Numbered from the stretch's first letter, positions 18,384-27,709 are shown. The stretch: 64,000 bases of DNA from Massilia sp. Leaf139 (GCF_001424165.1 NZ_LMOJ01000026.1:167043-231042); one strand, 5' to 3'. Made by a program: numbers and translations. The notes: generated from the letters alone by a model not told the origin.

Positions 18384-19322
18384 ATGGCGCAGCGTCTCCT
18401 GGCCGCAATGGCCTTCTCCCTTTGTTCGATCCTGGCGCAGGCCGCCGCTGCCACCGGGTATCCGCTGCTGGTGGCGACCAAGGGCGGCGCGACCGCGTAT
18501 TTCCTGCCTACCGTGCACCAGTCGAATGCGGCCATGGCCGCACGGCTCGCGGAAACCCTGCGCTGCCTGCCGGAGATCGGCGTGATCGCCACGGAAGTCG
18601 ATTTCGAGGAAGCCAAGCGTGCCTTCGTGCTCAATTATTCGAAGGCGGAAAACGCCACGCTGAAACAGCAGTTCCCGGCCGACCTGGTAGCGCCGCTCGA
18701 CGACTTGTCGGTGAAGGTCATGCCCACTGCATTCCCCATCAAGGGCGCGAGCGGCGCGAACAGCGCCGGCATCCATCCCGCGCACTATTTGTACTACCTG
18801 CGCGGCCGCGTGATGTATCACATCACGCGTTCGCGCGGCGTGAACCTTGGCGGCCCGGCATTCGAAGCGCTCCTGCACGATCACGCACGCAGCAGGCAGC
18901 TGCGCGAAGAAGGACTCGAAGGTGTGCGCGCCAATCCGGCCGCCTTTTTCGCCCTGACCCCGGAGGACGTGCGCGCGGAAGCGAATTATCTGCTGCGCAT
19001 GGAGAAGGATCGCCGCCAGGCCGATGCCGCGTTCACCGCCTACACCGGTTTCTACTCCCTGTTCGAAGAAGGCGACTGGCGCAAAGCCGACATCCAGGCC
19101 CTGAACGACACGATGCGCGCCACGCAGTCGCCATCCCATGTCGCGTCTGTCGTGGTGAAACGCACCCAGGACATGATGGATCGCTTCGACGCCTTGCCGA
19201 AAACGGCGCCGGTGCTGGTGGCCATCGGAATGGGCCATTTCGGCAAGCGCGACGGGGTCGAGGCCGAACTGGCGGCGCGCGGCTACACCCTGAGCGAGCG
19301 CAGCGCCGGCTGTGTGCGCTAA
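18384..19322 (+). CDS. TraB/GumN family protein (first of two)
   Basis: 312 aa with a Sec signal peptide (hydrophobic core AAMAFSLCSILAQAAAA). The family hallmarks are present: YFLPTVHQS near residue 40 (equivalent of the GxxH motif) and VAIGMGHFG near the C-terminus (equivalent of GxGHL). An E at about residue 73 (IATEVDF) fits the third conserved position. In other bacteria and eukaryotes these are thought to be metal-dependent proteases of the Tiki/TraB clan, acting in the periplasm here. A second distant paralogue lies at 32263. Confidence 0.88.
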   Translation: MAQRLLAAMAFSLCSILAQAAAATGYPLLVATKGGATAYFLPTVHQSNAAMAARLAETLRCLPEIGVIATEVDFEEAKRAFVLNYSKAENATLKQQFPADLVAPLDDLSVKVMPTAFPIKGASGANSAGIHPAHYLYYLRGRVMYHITRSRGVNLGGPAFEALLHDHARSRQLREEGLEGVRANPAAFFALTPEDVRAEANYLLRMEKDRRQADAAFTAYTGFYSLFEEGDWRKADIQALNDTMRATQSPSHVASVVVKRTQDMMDRFDALPKTAPVLVAIGMGHFGKRDGVEAELAARGYTLSERSAGCVR

Positions 19323-19441
19323 CCGGCGCGACAATCATGCGCAGAACATGCGGCGTGTAAAATAGCCGCATTGTTGGCCCGGCAAGATCCGCACGGCGGG
19401 CCGGGCGCCTTCCGCATTCACCATTCCAGAGATTGTTCCTT

Positions 19442-20470
19442 ATGACGTTCCAGATCACTGTCCAGCCCAGCGGCACCCAATTCGCCTGCGAGGCCGACGA
19501 AACCGTCCTGTCGGCCGCGATCCGCGCCGGCGTCGGCCTGCCTTATGGCTGCAAGAACGGCGCCTGCGGTTCGTGCAAGGGCAAGGTCGTCGGCGGCGCG
19601 GTGACGCACAAGCCGCACCAGGCGCGCGCCCTGTCCGAGCAGGAGAAACTGGGCGGCATGTCGCTGTTCTGCTGCGCCTTGCCCGAAGGCGACGTCGTGA
19701 TCGAAGCGCGCGAAATCGGCGGCAGCAGCGACTACCCGATCCGCAAGATGCCGACCCGGGTGCAGTCGATCACGCGCGCCGCGCCGGACGTGGCGATCGT
19801 CACCCTGCAGTTGCCGGCCGCCGAGGCGCTGGCCTACCGCGCCGGCCAGTACGTCGAATTCCTGCTCAAGGACGGCAAGCGCCGCGCCTACAGCATCGCC
19901 TGCGCGCCGAGCCTGGAGCGTCCGCTGGAACTGCACATCCGCCACTTGCCGGGCGGCCTGTTCACCGACCACGTGTTCGGCGCCATGAAGGAGCGCGACA
20001 TCCTGCGCTTCGAAGGCCCGCTCGGCACCTTCTTCCTGCGCGAAGAATCCGACAAGCCGATCGTGCTGCTGGCCTCGGGCACCGGTTTCGCGCCGGTGAA
20101 GGCGCTGGTCGAACATCTGATGCACCTGAAGTCGACCCGCCCCGTGCGCCTGTACTGGGGCGGGCGCCGGCCGCAGGATCTCTACATGGACGAGCTGTGC
20201 CAGGCCTGGACGACGACCATGCCCGATTTCACCTATGTGCCGGTGGTCTCCGACGCCTTGCCGGAGGACGCCTGGACGGGCCGCAGCGGCTTCGTGCACG
20301 CGGCCGTGATGCAGGACATTCCCGACCTCTCGGGCTGGCAGGTGTATGCGTGCGGCGCGCCGGTGATGGTGGAAGCGGCGCGCAATGAGTACGTGGCGCA
20401 GTGCGGGCTGCCGGCGGAGGAGTTCTTTGCCGATGCGTTTACGACCGAGGCGGATCTGGCGCAGGACTAA
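19442..20470 (+). CDS. 2Fe-2S flavin oxidoreductase (CDP-6-deoxy-delta-3,4-glucoseen reductase-like)
   Basis: 342 aa. Residues 1-95 are a plant-type ferredoxin domain with CKNGACGSC and the fourth Cys in FCC. Residues 100-200 are a ferredoxin-reductase FAD domain (RAYSIA). Residues 205-342 bind NAD(P) (ASGTGFAPVKAL, and the Cys-Gly of YACGAPVMV). This order, ferredoxin first, is that of AscD/RfbI-type reductases. In Burkholderiales such proteins are usually not inside sugar clusters, and none is here, so the deoxysugar name should be read as a family label. The true acceptor could be an oxygenase or a methyltransferase-type enzyme elsewhere. Confidence 0.92.
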   Translation: MTFQITVQPSGTQFACEADETVLSAAIRAGVGLPYGCKNGACGSCKGKVVGGAVTHKPHQARALSEQEKLGGMSLFCCALPEGDVVIEAREIGGSSDYPIRKMPTRVQSITRAAPDVAIVTLQLPAAEALAYRAGQYVEFLLKDGKRRAYSIACAPSLERPLELHIRHLPGGLFTDHVFGAMKERDILRFEGPLGTFFLREESDKPIVLLASGTGFAPVKALVEHLMHLKSTRPVRLYWGGRRPQDLYMDELCQAWTTTMPDFTYVPVVSDALPEDAWTGRSGFVHAAVMQDIPDLSGWQVYACGAPVMVEAARNEYVAQCGLPAEEFFADAFTTEADLAQD

Positions 20471-20471
20471 G

Positions 20472-20500
20472 CCGTAGGGTGGACGGATCTTCCGTCCACG
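20472..20500. repeat. Palindromic intergenic repeat copy
   Basis: GTAGGGTGGACGGatcttCCGTCCAC directly behind the reductase stop is the same family as the copies at 8651-8860. It may also work as a transcription end signal. The remaining ~240 bases up to the MFS gene hold no supportable gene. Confidence 0.7.
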
Positions 20501-20744
20501 CGTCGTTCGTGCTCGGCGCCGATTTCGTGCCGGATGATCTCGCCGCCAACGATCACCGTGGGCGGCGCATGCGGTACGGTCGATCACACGGCGGTGGTGG
20601 AGCCGACCGGGATACCCGCGGTCAAGGACATTGGCCTCGACCACCCCTACGAGGCGCGGTCATCGCCCCGCATCGAGCCATTCGGCAGCCGCGTCCCGAT
20701 TCAGGCACAATTGACGGCTTCTCGCCAGTCAATGTTCCTCCTTC

Positions 20745-21995
20745 ATGTCCCTGCTTTCCTCGTCCAGCGGCCTGGCCGTCCTGCGTAACCGTAACCTCGC
20801 CTTTTATCTTTCCTCGCGCTTCCTCGGCACCCTGGCCGTCCAGATGCAAAGCGTCGCCGTCGGCTGGCAGGTGTACCAGATCACGGGCAGCCTGTTCGAC
20901 CTCGGCCTGATCGGGCTGGCGCAGTTCGCGCCCTTCCTGGTATTGATCCTGTGGGCCGGCCACGTGGCCGACCGCCACGACCGGCGCAAGATCATCGTGC
21001 TGTGCATGCTGACCCAGTTGCTGGTGAGCGCCCTGCTGCTGGCATTCACCGCCAGCGGCAGCAAGGTGGTCTGGCCCGTGTTCGCGGTGCTGGTGCTGTT
21101 CGGCAGCGCGCGCGCCTTCATGATGCCGGCGTCGCAGGCCGTGCTGCGCAACCTGGTGCCCGACAAGGATTTCGGCCAGGCCGTGGCGCTCGGCTCCTCG
21201 ACCTTCCATGTCGCCGTCATCACCGGCCCGGTGCTGGGCGGCCTGTTGTACGTGTTCGGCCCGACGACCGTGTACATGGTCTCGGCGGGGCTGTTGCTGA
21301 TTGCTACCGTGCTGATGGCCTCGACGAAAAGCGCGCCCCAGGTGCGCAGCACGGCGCCCGCCAGTTGGCACACTTTATTGGAAGGCCTGCGCTTCGTGCG
21401 TTCACGCCCGATCGTGCTGGGCGCGATCTCGCTCGACCTGTTCGCCGTGCTGTTCGGCGGCGCCACCGCCCTGCTTCCGGCCTATGCGCACGACGTGCTG
21501 CACGCCGGCCCGACCGCGCTCGGCTGGCTGCGCACCGCCCCCGGCGCGGGCGCGGCCCTGTGCTCGATCCTGCTCGCCTTCGTGCCGCTGCGGCGCCATG
21601 TGGGCGCATGGATGTTCGGCGGCGTCGCCGTATTCGGCCTGGCCACCCTCACCCTCGGCTGGACGAGCGATTTCACGGTGGCGCTGGTCGCCCTCTTCCT
21701 GCTGGGCGCCGGCGACATGGTCAGCGTGTATGTGCGCCACCTGCTGGTGCAGTACGAAACGCCGGACGAGATCCGCGGCCGCGTCAGCGCCGTGAACGCC
21801 GTCTTCATCGGCGCCTCGAACGAACTGGGCGAATTCGAATCGGGCGTCACCGCCGGCTGGTTCGGTCTGACGCGCGCGATCCTGCTGGGCGGCGCGGCGA
21901 CCCTGGTGGTGTCTGGCGTGTGGGCGCTGCTGTTCCCGGTGCTGTCGAAAATGGATCGCTTCCCCCACCACAAAGAGGAGGCGAAAAAGGCCTAG
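20745..21995 (+). CDS. MFS exporter (EntS/DHA3-like)
   Basis: 416 aa with about twelve hydrophobic segments. The loop 2-3 signature is GHVADRHDRRK, and RFLGTLAVQMQSVAVGW at the N-terminus is characteristic of the enterobactin exporter EntS and related DHA3 drug exporters. The C-terminal EIRGRVSAVNAVFIGASNELG block is also typical of that group. No siderophore genes are near, so the substrate is open. No strong ribosome site is visible in front of the ATG. Confidence 0.9.
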   Translation: MSLLSSSSGLAVLRNRNLAFYLSSRFLGTLAVQMQSVAVGWQVYQITGSLFDLGLIGLAQFAPFLVLILWAGHVADRHDRRKIIVLCMLTQLLVSALLLAFTASGSKVVWPVFAVLVLFGSARAFMMPASQAVLRNLVPDKDFGQAVALGSSTFHVAVITGPVLGGLLYVFGPTTVYMVSAGLLLIATVLMASTKSAPQVRSTAPASWHTLLEGLRFVRSRPIVLGAISLDLFAVLFGGATALLPAYAHDVLHAGPTALGWLRTAPGAGAALCSILLAFVPLRRHVGAWMFGGVAVFGLATLTLGWTSDFTVALVALFLLGAGDMVSVYVRHLLVQYETPDEIRGRVSAVNAVFIGASNELGEFESGVTAGWFGLTRAILLGGAATLVVSGVWALLFPVLSKMDRFPHHKEEAKKA

Positions 21996-22067
21996 CGTAC
22001 GGGACGCGTCAAAAATTACAAAAAGTGTAAGATCGGCTCCAAGATCTTTGATAAGGGAGCTATCTTT

Positions 22068-22463
22068 ATGCAAATCAATGTTAACACTGACCGTACCATC
22101 GAAAAACACCAAGGCCTGGACGAGCACGTGCAATCCGTCGTGGAAGGCGCCATCGGCCGTTTCGAAGACCAGGTGCACCGCATCGAAGTTCACCTGAGCA
22201 ATGAGAATGCCCAGAAAGGCGCCGACGGCGGCAACCGCTGCATGATGGAAGCCCACGTCACCGGCTATGCGCCGGTCGTCGTCAACGAACACGGCGTGAA
22301 CCTGCACCAGGCCATCACCCAGGCCGGCAACAAGCTCAAGCGCGCGCTCGACAGCGCCCTGGGCCGCCTGGCCGACAAGGCCCGCCGCGAACCGGTTCCG
22401 ATCGGCGATATCGACGGCGACCTGGCGCCCGAGCAGGACAAGAACCTGACCAGCGGCATGTAA
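22068..22463 (+). CDS. HPF/RaiA family ribosome-associated protein
   Basis: 131 aa with AAGGGAG eight bases before the ATG. The beta-alpha-beta-beta-beta-alpha pattern of the family is visible: VNTDRTIE opening, then HRIEVHLSNEN, CMMEAHVTGYAPVVV, and a long helix LHQAITQAGNKLKRALDSAL. Members bind the decoding centre of the 30S subunit and promote hibernation or block translation under stress. It is not next to rpoN, so it is probably not the main hpf gene. It ends at a strong terminator. Confidence 0.8.
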   Translation: MQINVNTDRTIEKHQGLDEHVQSVVEGAIGRFEDQVHRIEVHLSNENAQKGADGGNRCMMEAHVTGYAPVVVNEHGVNLHQAITQAGNKLKRALDSALGRLADKARREPVPIGDIDGDLAPEQDKNLTSGM

Positions 22464-22485
22464 TTCAGGCCGCAATGCAGCACCG

Positions 22486-22511
22486 AGCGCGGCCCTGGCC
22501 GCGCTTTTTTT
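22486..22511 (+). terminator. Rho-independent terminator of the HPF/RaiA-like gene
   Basis: AGCGCGGCC and GGCCGCGCT form a perfect 9-bp stem with a 2-base loop, followed by T residues. The T-run overlaps the stop codon of the convergent gene ending at 22510. Confidence 0.9.
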
Positions 22512-23316
22512 ATCGCTCGAGCATTGCCCGCAGTTGCCGTAGATAGCGCAGTCCTTCCAGCGCCCGGCTGCCGTACCAGGACATCATTTCGCCGTCGACC
22601 AGCAGCACCGGTATGCCGAGCTGCTTTTCCAGCGCGTCCGCATGGGTTTCCGTAAAGCGGTAGGGTTCAGTCGAGAGCAAGACGGCATCGAGTCCGGCGA
22701 CCAGTTCGTTCGACCAATGAAAACGCGGGTAGCGGCTGGCATCGGGCAGCGCCGCCACCGTCCAGCCGATCTCGGCCAGCATGCGCGCGATATACGTGTC
22801 GCTTGAGACGCTCATCCAGGGATCCTGCCAGATGCAGTACAGCACCGTGCGCGGCAGGCCCGCCGGCGCCGCCTGCAAGGCAGCAAGTTCGGCCTCGAAA
22901 TCGGCGCACCAGCGCGCGGCCGCCTCTTCTGCGCCGAAGATGCCGCCCATCAGGCGCGCCAGCTCCAGGTTGTCGCGCGGCGCCAGCGGGTGCGTCACGA
23001 CGAGATGGGGCACGAATTCGGCCAGCGCGTCTGCCGTCGGCTTCTCGTTCTCGTCGATGTTGACGATCACATGGGTCGGCGCCAGTTTGCGGATCTTCTC
23101 GAGATTCACGTCCTTGGTGCCGCCCACTTTCGGGATCGCGGCGACCGTGTCGGCGGGATGGATGCAAAAGCCCGTGCGCCCGACCAGCAGCGGCGCCAGG
23201 CCCAGGTCGCACAGCAACTCGGTAATCGAGGGCACCAGCGAGACGATGCGCGCAGCGGGCGCCGGCGCGTGCGTCGTGCCGAGGGCGTCGACGAGGGGAT
23301 GGGTGGAGTCGTTCAT
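22510..23316 (-). CDS. BtuF-like helical-backbone substrate-binding protein without signal peptide
   Basis: 268 aa from the ATG at 23316. The fold is that of class III periplasmic binding proteins: RIVSLVPSITELLCDLGL, VGRTGFCIHPAD, VGGTKDVNLEKIRKL and THVIVNIDEN match BtuF/cobalamin-binding proteins, with a later GLDAVLLSTEPYRF. The usual signal peptide or lipobox is absent: the N-terminus MNDSTHPLVDALGT is hydrophilic, and even the longer reading from 23382 offers only a basic, non-hydrophobic extension. No BtuC or BtuD gene is near. It may bind corrinoid in the cytosol or be a dedicated partner of a distant transporter. Confidence 0.85.
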   Translation of the reverse strand: MNDSTHPLVDALGTTHAPAPAARIVSLVPSITELLCDLGLAPLLVGRTGFCIHPADTVAAIPKVGGTKDVNLEKIRKLAPTHVIVNIDENEKPTADALAEFVPHLVVTHPLAPRDNLELARLMGGIFGAEEAAARWCADFEAELAALQAAPAGLPRTVLYCIWQDPWMSVSSDTYIARMLAEIGWTVAALPDASRYPRFHWSNELVAGLDAVLLSTEPYRFTETHADALEKQLGIPVLLVDGEMMSWYGSRALEGLRYLRQLRAMLER

Positions 23317-23448
23317 GGCCGCTATTGAAACACTCCTGTTTCCGAAACGCCAGCGGGAACGCGGCGGCGAATGGTTTATCATGCAAGCTTATTTGCTGAT
23401 TCATTTACTAATTTTTGTAGTATTCCAGCGATCACGCGGAGGAACGTC

Positions 23449-24414
23449 TTGAAACACATCGGATCATTTCGGGAGTCCGGCTACCCGGTCGAGAAGCTGG
23501 AGCTGTTTCGCGGCGCCGACATGCAGGCCGCCGCGAACGCGCTGGCCGATTGCGAGGTGCTGGAACTGAGCGCGGGCGAACCGATCGAAGACGCGGTGCG
23601 CGCGCGCCTCTACATCGTGCTGTCGGGCATGCTGGAAGTCGAGCACGACGGCCACACCGGCAGCGCGGACGGCAACGTCACCCGCATCCTGCCGGGAGAA
23701 AGCGTGGGCGAGCAATCGGTGCTGGACGACGCCGCCAACCTCGACGCCGTGCACGCAGTGGAAGACACGCGTTTGCTGGTCATCGAATCGAAACTGGCCT
23801 GGGAACTGATCGACCATTCGAACGCGGTGGCGCGCAACCTGCTGCGCCTGATGTCCTTCCGCATCCGCGCGGCGAATGCCATGCTGCGCCGGCGCCAGAA
23901 GCTGGGCGAGTTCTACCGCCAGCTCTCGCTGAACGATACTCTCACCGGCCTCTACAACCGCACTTGGCTGGCCGACATGCTGCCGAAACTCGTGGCCCGT
24001 GCCCGCAACCAGGGCAGCCCGCTGGCCCTGCTCATGGTCGACCTCGACAACTTCAAAAAGTTTAACGATACCCACGGCCACCTGGTCGGCGACGCCGCCC
24101 TGTGCGCGGCGGCGAACGTCATCCGCGACGGCCTGCGTCCATCGGATTTCGCGGTGCGCTATGGCGGCGAGGAATTGATGGCCGTGCTGCCGGAAACCAA
24201 TGGCGAACTGGCCCACATGGTGGCCGACCGCCTGTGCCAGAAGATGCGCGAAGCCGTGCTCTTCCCCGACATGCGCGTGCCGATGCCGCACCTGACGGCC
24301 TGCTTCGGCGTGGCCGTGCTCGATCCGAACGGAAATGAAACGAGCCTGATCGAAGCGGCGGATGCGGCGCTGTACCGGGCCAAGGAAGCGGGCAGGAATT
24401 GTGTGAGTGTGTGA
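23449..24414 (+). CDS. Diguanylate cyclase with N-terminal cyclic-nucleotide-binding-like domain
   Basis: 321 aa starting at a TTG with GGAGG six bases upstream (LKHIGSFRES); no ATG fits. Residues 20-140 look like a cNMP-binding fold (ARLYIVLSGMLEVEHDG, RILPGESVGEQSVLDD). Residues 160-321 are a GGDEF domain with DTLTGLYNR, VDLDNFKKFND and the active-site motif GGEEL. The RPSD five residues before it is the inhibitory I-site. It should make c-di-GMP from GTP with product inhibition. The ligand of the N-terminal domain is unknown. Confidence 0.93.
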   Translation: MKHIGSFRESGYPVEKLELFRGADMQAAANALADCEVLELSAGEPIEDAVRARLYIVLSGMLEVEHDGHTGSADGNVTRILPGESVGEQSVLDDAANLDAVHAVEDTRLLVIESKLAWELIDHSNAVARNLLRLMSFRIRAANAMLRRRQKLGEFYRQLSLNDTLTGLYNRTWLADMLPKLVARARNQGSPLALLMVDLDNFKKFNDTHGHLVGDAALCAAANVIRDGLRPSDFAVRYGGEELMAVLPETNGELAHMVADRLCQKMREAVLFPDMRVPMPHLTACFGVAVLDPNGNETSLIEAADAALYRAKEAGRNCVSV

Positions 24415-24495
24415 GCTGACGACATTGACGGAACGCGACCGCGCCCCGACAATCCGTGCCACGCTTGAAGCTTCAGCGGCATCCACAATAAAACG

Positions 24496-25944
24496 ATGAG
24501 CACACACACTTTCCTCTGGCACGATTACGAAACCTTCGGCGCCCAGCCGCGGCGCGACCGTCCGGCGCAGTTCGCCGCAATCCGCACCGATGCCGAGCTC
24601 AACGAGGTCGGCGAACCGCTGATGCTGTTCTGCCAGCCGGCCAACGACTACCTGCCCGATCCGCAGTCCTGCCTGATCACCGGCATTACGCCGCAGCAAT
24701 GCCTTGAGCTGGGCGTGCCGGAACACGAATTCGCGCGCCAGATCGAGGCGGCTTTTTCCGAGCCAAGCACGATCGGCGTCGGTTACAACACGATCCGCTT
24801 CGACGACGAGGTCACGCGCTTCCTGTTCTGGCGTAATTTGCTCGACCCGTATGCACGCGAATGGCAACACAATTGCGGCCGCTGGGATCTGCTCGACGTC
24901 GTGCGCATGACCTATGCGCTGCGTCCGGAAGGCATCGAATGGCCGACCCATCCGGACGGCCGCCCGAGCTTCCGGCTGGAAGACCTGACCCGCGCCAACG
25001 GCCTGACGCATGATGCGGCGCACGACGCGCTGTCCGACGTGCGCGCCACCATCGCGCTGGCGCGCCTGATCCGCAATAAACAGCCGCGCCTGTTCGACTT
25101 CTGCCTCGAACTGCGGCGCAAGGACAAGGTTGCCAGCGAAATGGGCCTGCACCTGGAGCGCACGGCGCGCCAGCCCTTCCTGCACGTGTCGGGCATGTTC
25201 CCGGCCGAACAGGGCTGCCTGGGCCTGGTCTGGCCGCTGGCCCAGCACCCCAGCAACAAGAACGAAGTCCTGGTCTGGGATTGCCGCCACGATCCGTCCG
25301 AACTGTTCGGCCTGGACGTCGAGACGATCCGCCAGCGCATGTTCACGCGCAGCGCCGACCTGCCCGAAGGCGTGACGCGCCTGCCGATCAAGAGCATCCA
25401 CCTGAACAAGTCGCCGATGCTGGTCGGGAACCTCAAAACGCTGTCGAGCGCCATGGCGGCGCGCTGGGGCATCGACCTCGAGCAGGCGCGCGCCCACGCC
25501 CAACTGGCGGCAAGTGGCCCCGACATGGCGGCGACCTGGGCCCAGGTCTACCAGAAACCGGCGGCGGCCAACGAGACCGATGTCGACGAGGATCTCTACG
25601 GCGGCTTCGTCTCCAACAACGACCGCCGCAAGCTGGAATCGCTGCGCATGCATACCCCGGCGCAACTGGCCAGCGCCCGCCCCTCCTTCGAGGACGAGCG
25701 CCTGGCCGAGCTGCTGCGGCGCTACCGCGCACGCAACTTCCCCGAGACCTTGAGCGAAGAGGAAATGCAAGCGTGGGAAGAGCACCGCGCCGCGCGCCTG
25801 TTCGACGGCGCCGGCGGGGCGCGCACGGTGGATCAGTTGTTCGGCGAGATCGATGCGCTGTCGGAAACGGCGGACGAGCGCGCCGAGGAGATTCTTGGCG
25901 CCTTGTACGAGTATGTGGAGGCGATTGCGCCGAGCAGGTATTGA
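24496..25944 (+). CDS. sbcB: Exodeoxyribonuclease I
   Basis: 482 aa DEDD-family 3'-5' exonuclease specific for single-stranded DNA, acting in recombination and mismatch repair. The first acidic pair is in WHDYETFGAQPRRDRPAQF, followed by VGYNTIRFDDEVTRFLFWRN and AAHDALSDVRAT with the catalytic His/Asp. The C-terminal SH3-like and helical regions (GLVWPLAQHP, then LPEGVTRLPIKSIHLNKSP) complete the family order. Length equals the E. coli enzyme within ten residues. Confidence 0.97.
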   Translation: MSTHTFLWHDYETFGAQPRRDRPAQFAAIRTDAELNEVGEPLMLFCQPANDYLPDPQSCLITGITPQQCLELGVPEHEFARQIEAAFSEPSTIGVGYNTIRFDDEVTRFLFWRNLLDPYAREWQHNCGRWDLLDVVRMTYALRPEGIEWPTHPDGRPSFRLEDLTRANGLTHDAAHDALSDVRATIALARLIRNKQPRLFDFCLELRRKDKVASEMGLHLERTARQPFLHVSGMFPAEQGCLGLVWPLAQHPSNKNEVLVWDCRHDPSELFGLDVETIRQRMFTRSADLPEGVTRLPIKSIHLNKSPMLVGNLKTLSSAMAARWGIDLEQARAHAQLAASGPDMAATWAQVYQKPAAANETDVDEDLYGGFVSNNDRRKLESLRMHTPAQLASARPSFEDERLAELLRRYRARNFPETLSEEEMQAWEEHRAARLFDGAGGARTVDQLFGEIDALSETADERAEEILGALYEYVEAIAPSRY

Positions 25945-25961
25945 TCGTTTGGCGTTCGACC

Positions 25962-26032
25962 CCGCGCGCATGCCCGCCCTACGTCATACCACTACCAAGA
26001 ACCGTAGCCTACCGTAGGGCGGGCATGCCCGC
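25962..26032. repeat. Inverted repeat of the dispersed GTAGGGYGGGC family
   Basis: GCATGCCCGCCCTACG at 25968-25983 is a perfect 16-bp inverted copy of CGTAGGGCGGGCATGC at 26013-26028, with 29 bases between. It lies between convergent sbcB and pyrF and could terminate both. It is the GGGCGGGC variant of the elements at 8651-8860 and 20472. Confidence 0.75.
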
Positions 26033-26090
26033 GTTCACACGCCGATAATTGCCTGAAAATGCCTGAGCGACGGCGCATCGGCGCCATCGT

Positions 26091-26912
26091 TTATCCCCGA
26101 TATCGGTTGATCTCGTCGCGCGTCTCGCGCGCCACGCGCCGCGCCGCCGCCGCGAAATCTTCCCCTTCCTGCGGCGCCGCATACAGGATCGCCCGCGAGG
26201 AACTGATCATCATCCCCGCCCCACCCGCCGTCCTGCCCGCACGCACGGTCGCTTCCACATCCCCGCCCTGCGCGCCGATGCCGGGCACCAGTAAAGGCAT
26301 GTCGCCCACGATCGCCCGTACCTGCGCCAGTTCCTCGGGATAGGTCGCGCCCACCACGAGCGCGCACTGGCCGTTGCGGTTCCACGTCTCGGCCACCATG
26401 CGCGCCACGTGCTGGTACAGCGGCTGGCCGCCCACGTCGAGAAATTGCAGATCCGAGCCGCCCGCGTTGGAGGTGCGGCACAGCACGATCACGCCGCGGT
26501 CGGGCCAGGCGAAATACGGCTCGACCGAATCGGAACCCATGTAGGGGCTGACGGTCACGGCGTCCGCGCCGTAGCGCTCGAAGGCTTCGCGCGCGTACTG
26601 GTGGGCGGTGGCACCGATGTCGCCGCGCTTGGCGTCGAGGATCAGCGGAACGTGCGGATAGGTGGTGCGCAGGTAGCGGCAGATCTCCTCGAGCTGGTCT
26701 TCGGCGCCGAGCGCGGCGAAATAGGCGATCTGCGGCTTGAAGGCGCAGGCCAGGTCGGCGGTGGCGTCGATGATGGCCTTGCAGAACTGGACAATCGCGT
26801 CCGGTTGATCCTTCAGGTGGGTTGGAAAGCGTCCCAGGTCGGGGTCGAGTCCGACGCACAGGAGCGAATCGTTGCGGAGCCAGGCCGCGGAGAGTTTATC
26901 GATGAAATTCAC
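26091..26912 (-). CDS. pyrF: Orotidine 5'-phosphate decarboxylase (type 2)
   Basis: 273 aa enzyme for the last step of UMP synthesis. The catalytic Asp-Lys-Asp array is in LILDAKRGDIGATA, and CVGLDPDLGRFP at the N-terminus is the opening signature. The longer chain with insertion places it in the type 2 group found in mycobacteria and Burkholderiales. VSPYMGSDSV and LVPGIGAQGGDV are the phosphate-binding parts. Single gene, divergent from lemA. Confidence 0.97.
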   Translation of the reverse strand: MNFIDKLSAAWLRNDSLLCVGLDPDLGRFPTHLKDQPDAIVQFCKAIIDATADLACAFKPQIAYFAALGAEDQLEEICRYLRTTYPHVPLILDAKRGDIGATAHQYAREAFERYGADAVTVSPYMGSDSVEPYFAWPDRGVIVLCRTSNAGGSDLQFLDVGGQPLYQHVARMVAETWNRNGQCALVVGATYPEELAQVRAIVGDMPLLVPGIGAQGGDVEATVRAGRTAGGAGMMISSSRAILYAAPQEGEDFAAAARRVARETRDEINRYRG

Positions 26913-26960
26913 GGCGAGCCCCCTTAATCATTGTGACAACAATGTCATTGCAAACCCTCT

Positions 26961-26988
26961 ATTGTACCTGCCACGGGCCCGGGCCCAA
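26961..26988 (-). promoter_or_regulatory. Possible pyrF promoter
   Basis: On the minus strand TTGGGC (26988-26983) and TACAAT (26966-26961) are 16 bases apart, giving a 5' leader of about 40 bases. The -10 matches five of six consensus positions. Confidence 0.4.
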
Positions 26989-27083
26989 GCGCCGGCCCCG
27001 GCCGCAGGCACGACTGTGCGACCGGATTCGAACGAGTCCTGTATATTTTTATTCATTCGACAACTCGCACCCGACAGGACATC

Positions 27084-27707
27084 ATGACGTCTTCCGCATC
27101 GCCTTCCCTCTTTGCACGCTGGGCCCGCCTGCTGGCGGTCGCCACCCTGACCGGCTCGCTGCTTTCGGGCTGCGGCTACAACGACTTCCAGACCAAGGAC
27201 GAGGCCACCAAAGCCGCCTGGGGCGAAGTGGTCAACCAGTACCAGCGCCGCGCCGACCTGATTCCGAACCTGGTCAACACGGTCAAGGGCTATGCCTCGC
27301 ACGAGAAGGAAACGCTCGAAGCCGTGACGCGTGCGCGCGCCGCCGCCACCAGCTTCCAGATCACTCCGGAAGTGCTGAACAATCCGGAAGCCTTCGCCAA
27401 GTTCCAGCAGGTACAGGGCGAACTGTCGGGCGCGCTGTCGCGCCTGATGGCCGTGTCCGAGGCCTACCCGAATTTGAAGGCCGACACCAGCTTCCGCGAC
27501 CTGCAGTCGCAGCTGGAAGGCACCGAGAACCGCATCACGGTGGCGCGCCAGCGCTACATCGCCTCGGTGCAGGACTATAACGTCACCGTGCGCAAGTTCC
27601 CGACCAACCTGACGGCGATGATGTTCGGCTACGAAGCCAGGCCTTCGTTCACGGTCGAGAACGAAAAAGCGATCTCGACCGCACCGACGGTCAACTTCGG
27701 CAAATAA
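27084..27707 (+). CDS. LemA family protein
   Basis: 207 aa with AGGA six bases before the ATG. The N-terminus is a signal with a lipobox-like end (LLSGCGYNDF). The family core follows: AAWGEVVNQYQRRADLIPNL, VKGYASHEKETLE and a long helical bundle, ending in PSFTVENEKAI. LemA proteins are membrane-anchored helical proteins of unknown biochemical role. It heads a three-gene operon with two TPM-domain proteins, a common arrangement. Confidence 0.95.
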   Translation: MTSSASPSLFARWARLLAVATLTGSLLSGCGYNDFQTKDEATKAAWGEVVNQYQRRADLIPNLVNTVKGYASHEKETLEAVTRARAAATSFQITPEVLNNPEAFAKFQQVQGELSGALSRLMAVSEAYPNLKADTSFRDLQSQLEGTENRITVARQRYIASVQDYNVTVRKFPTNLTAMMFGYEARPSFTVENEKAISTAPTVNFGK

Positions 27708-27709
27708 GG

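Noticed and set aside
20501..20744. Possible gene remnant between the reductase and MFS genes
   Set aside because: Short stretches such as TVIVGGEIIRHEIG on the minus strand look protein-like, but no start, no ribosome site and in-frame stops close by. Not enough to call a pseudogene.
23464..25971. 835-codon minus-strand ORF
   Set aside because: Antisense to the GGDEF gene and sbcB; no domain, and composition of a shadow frame.
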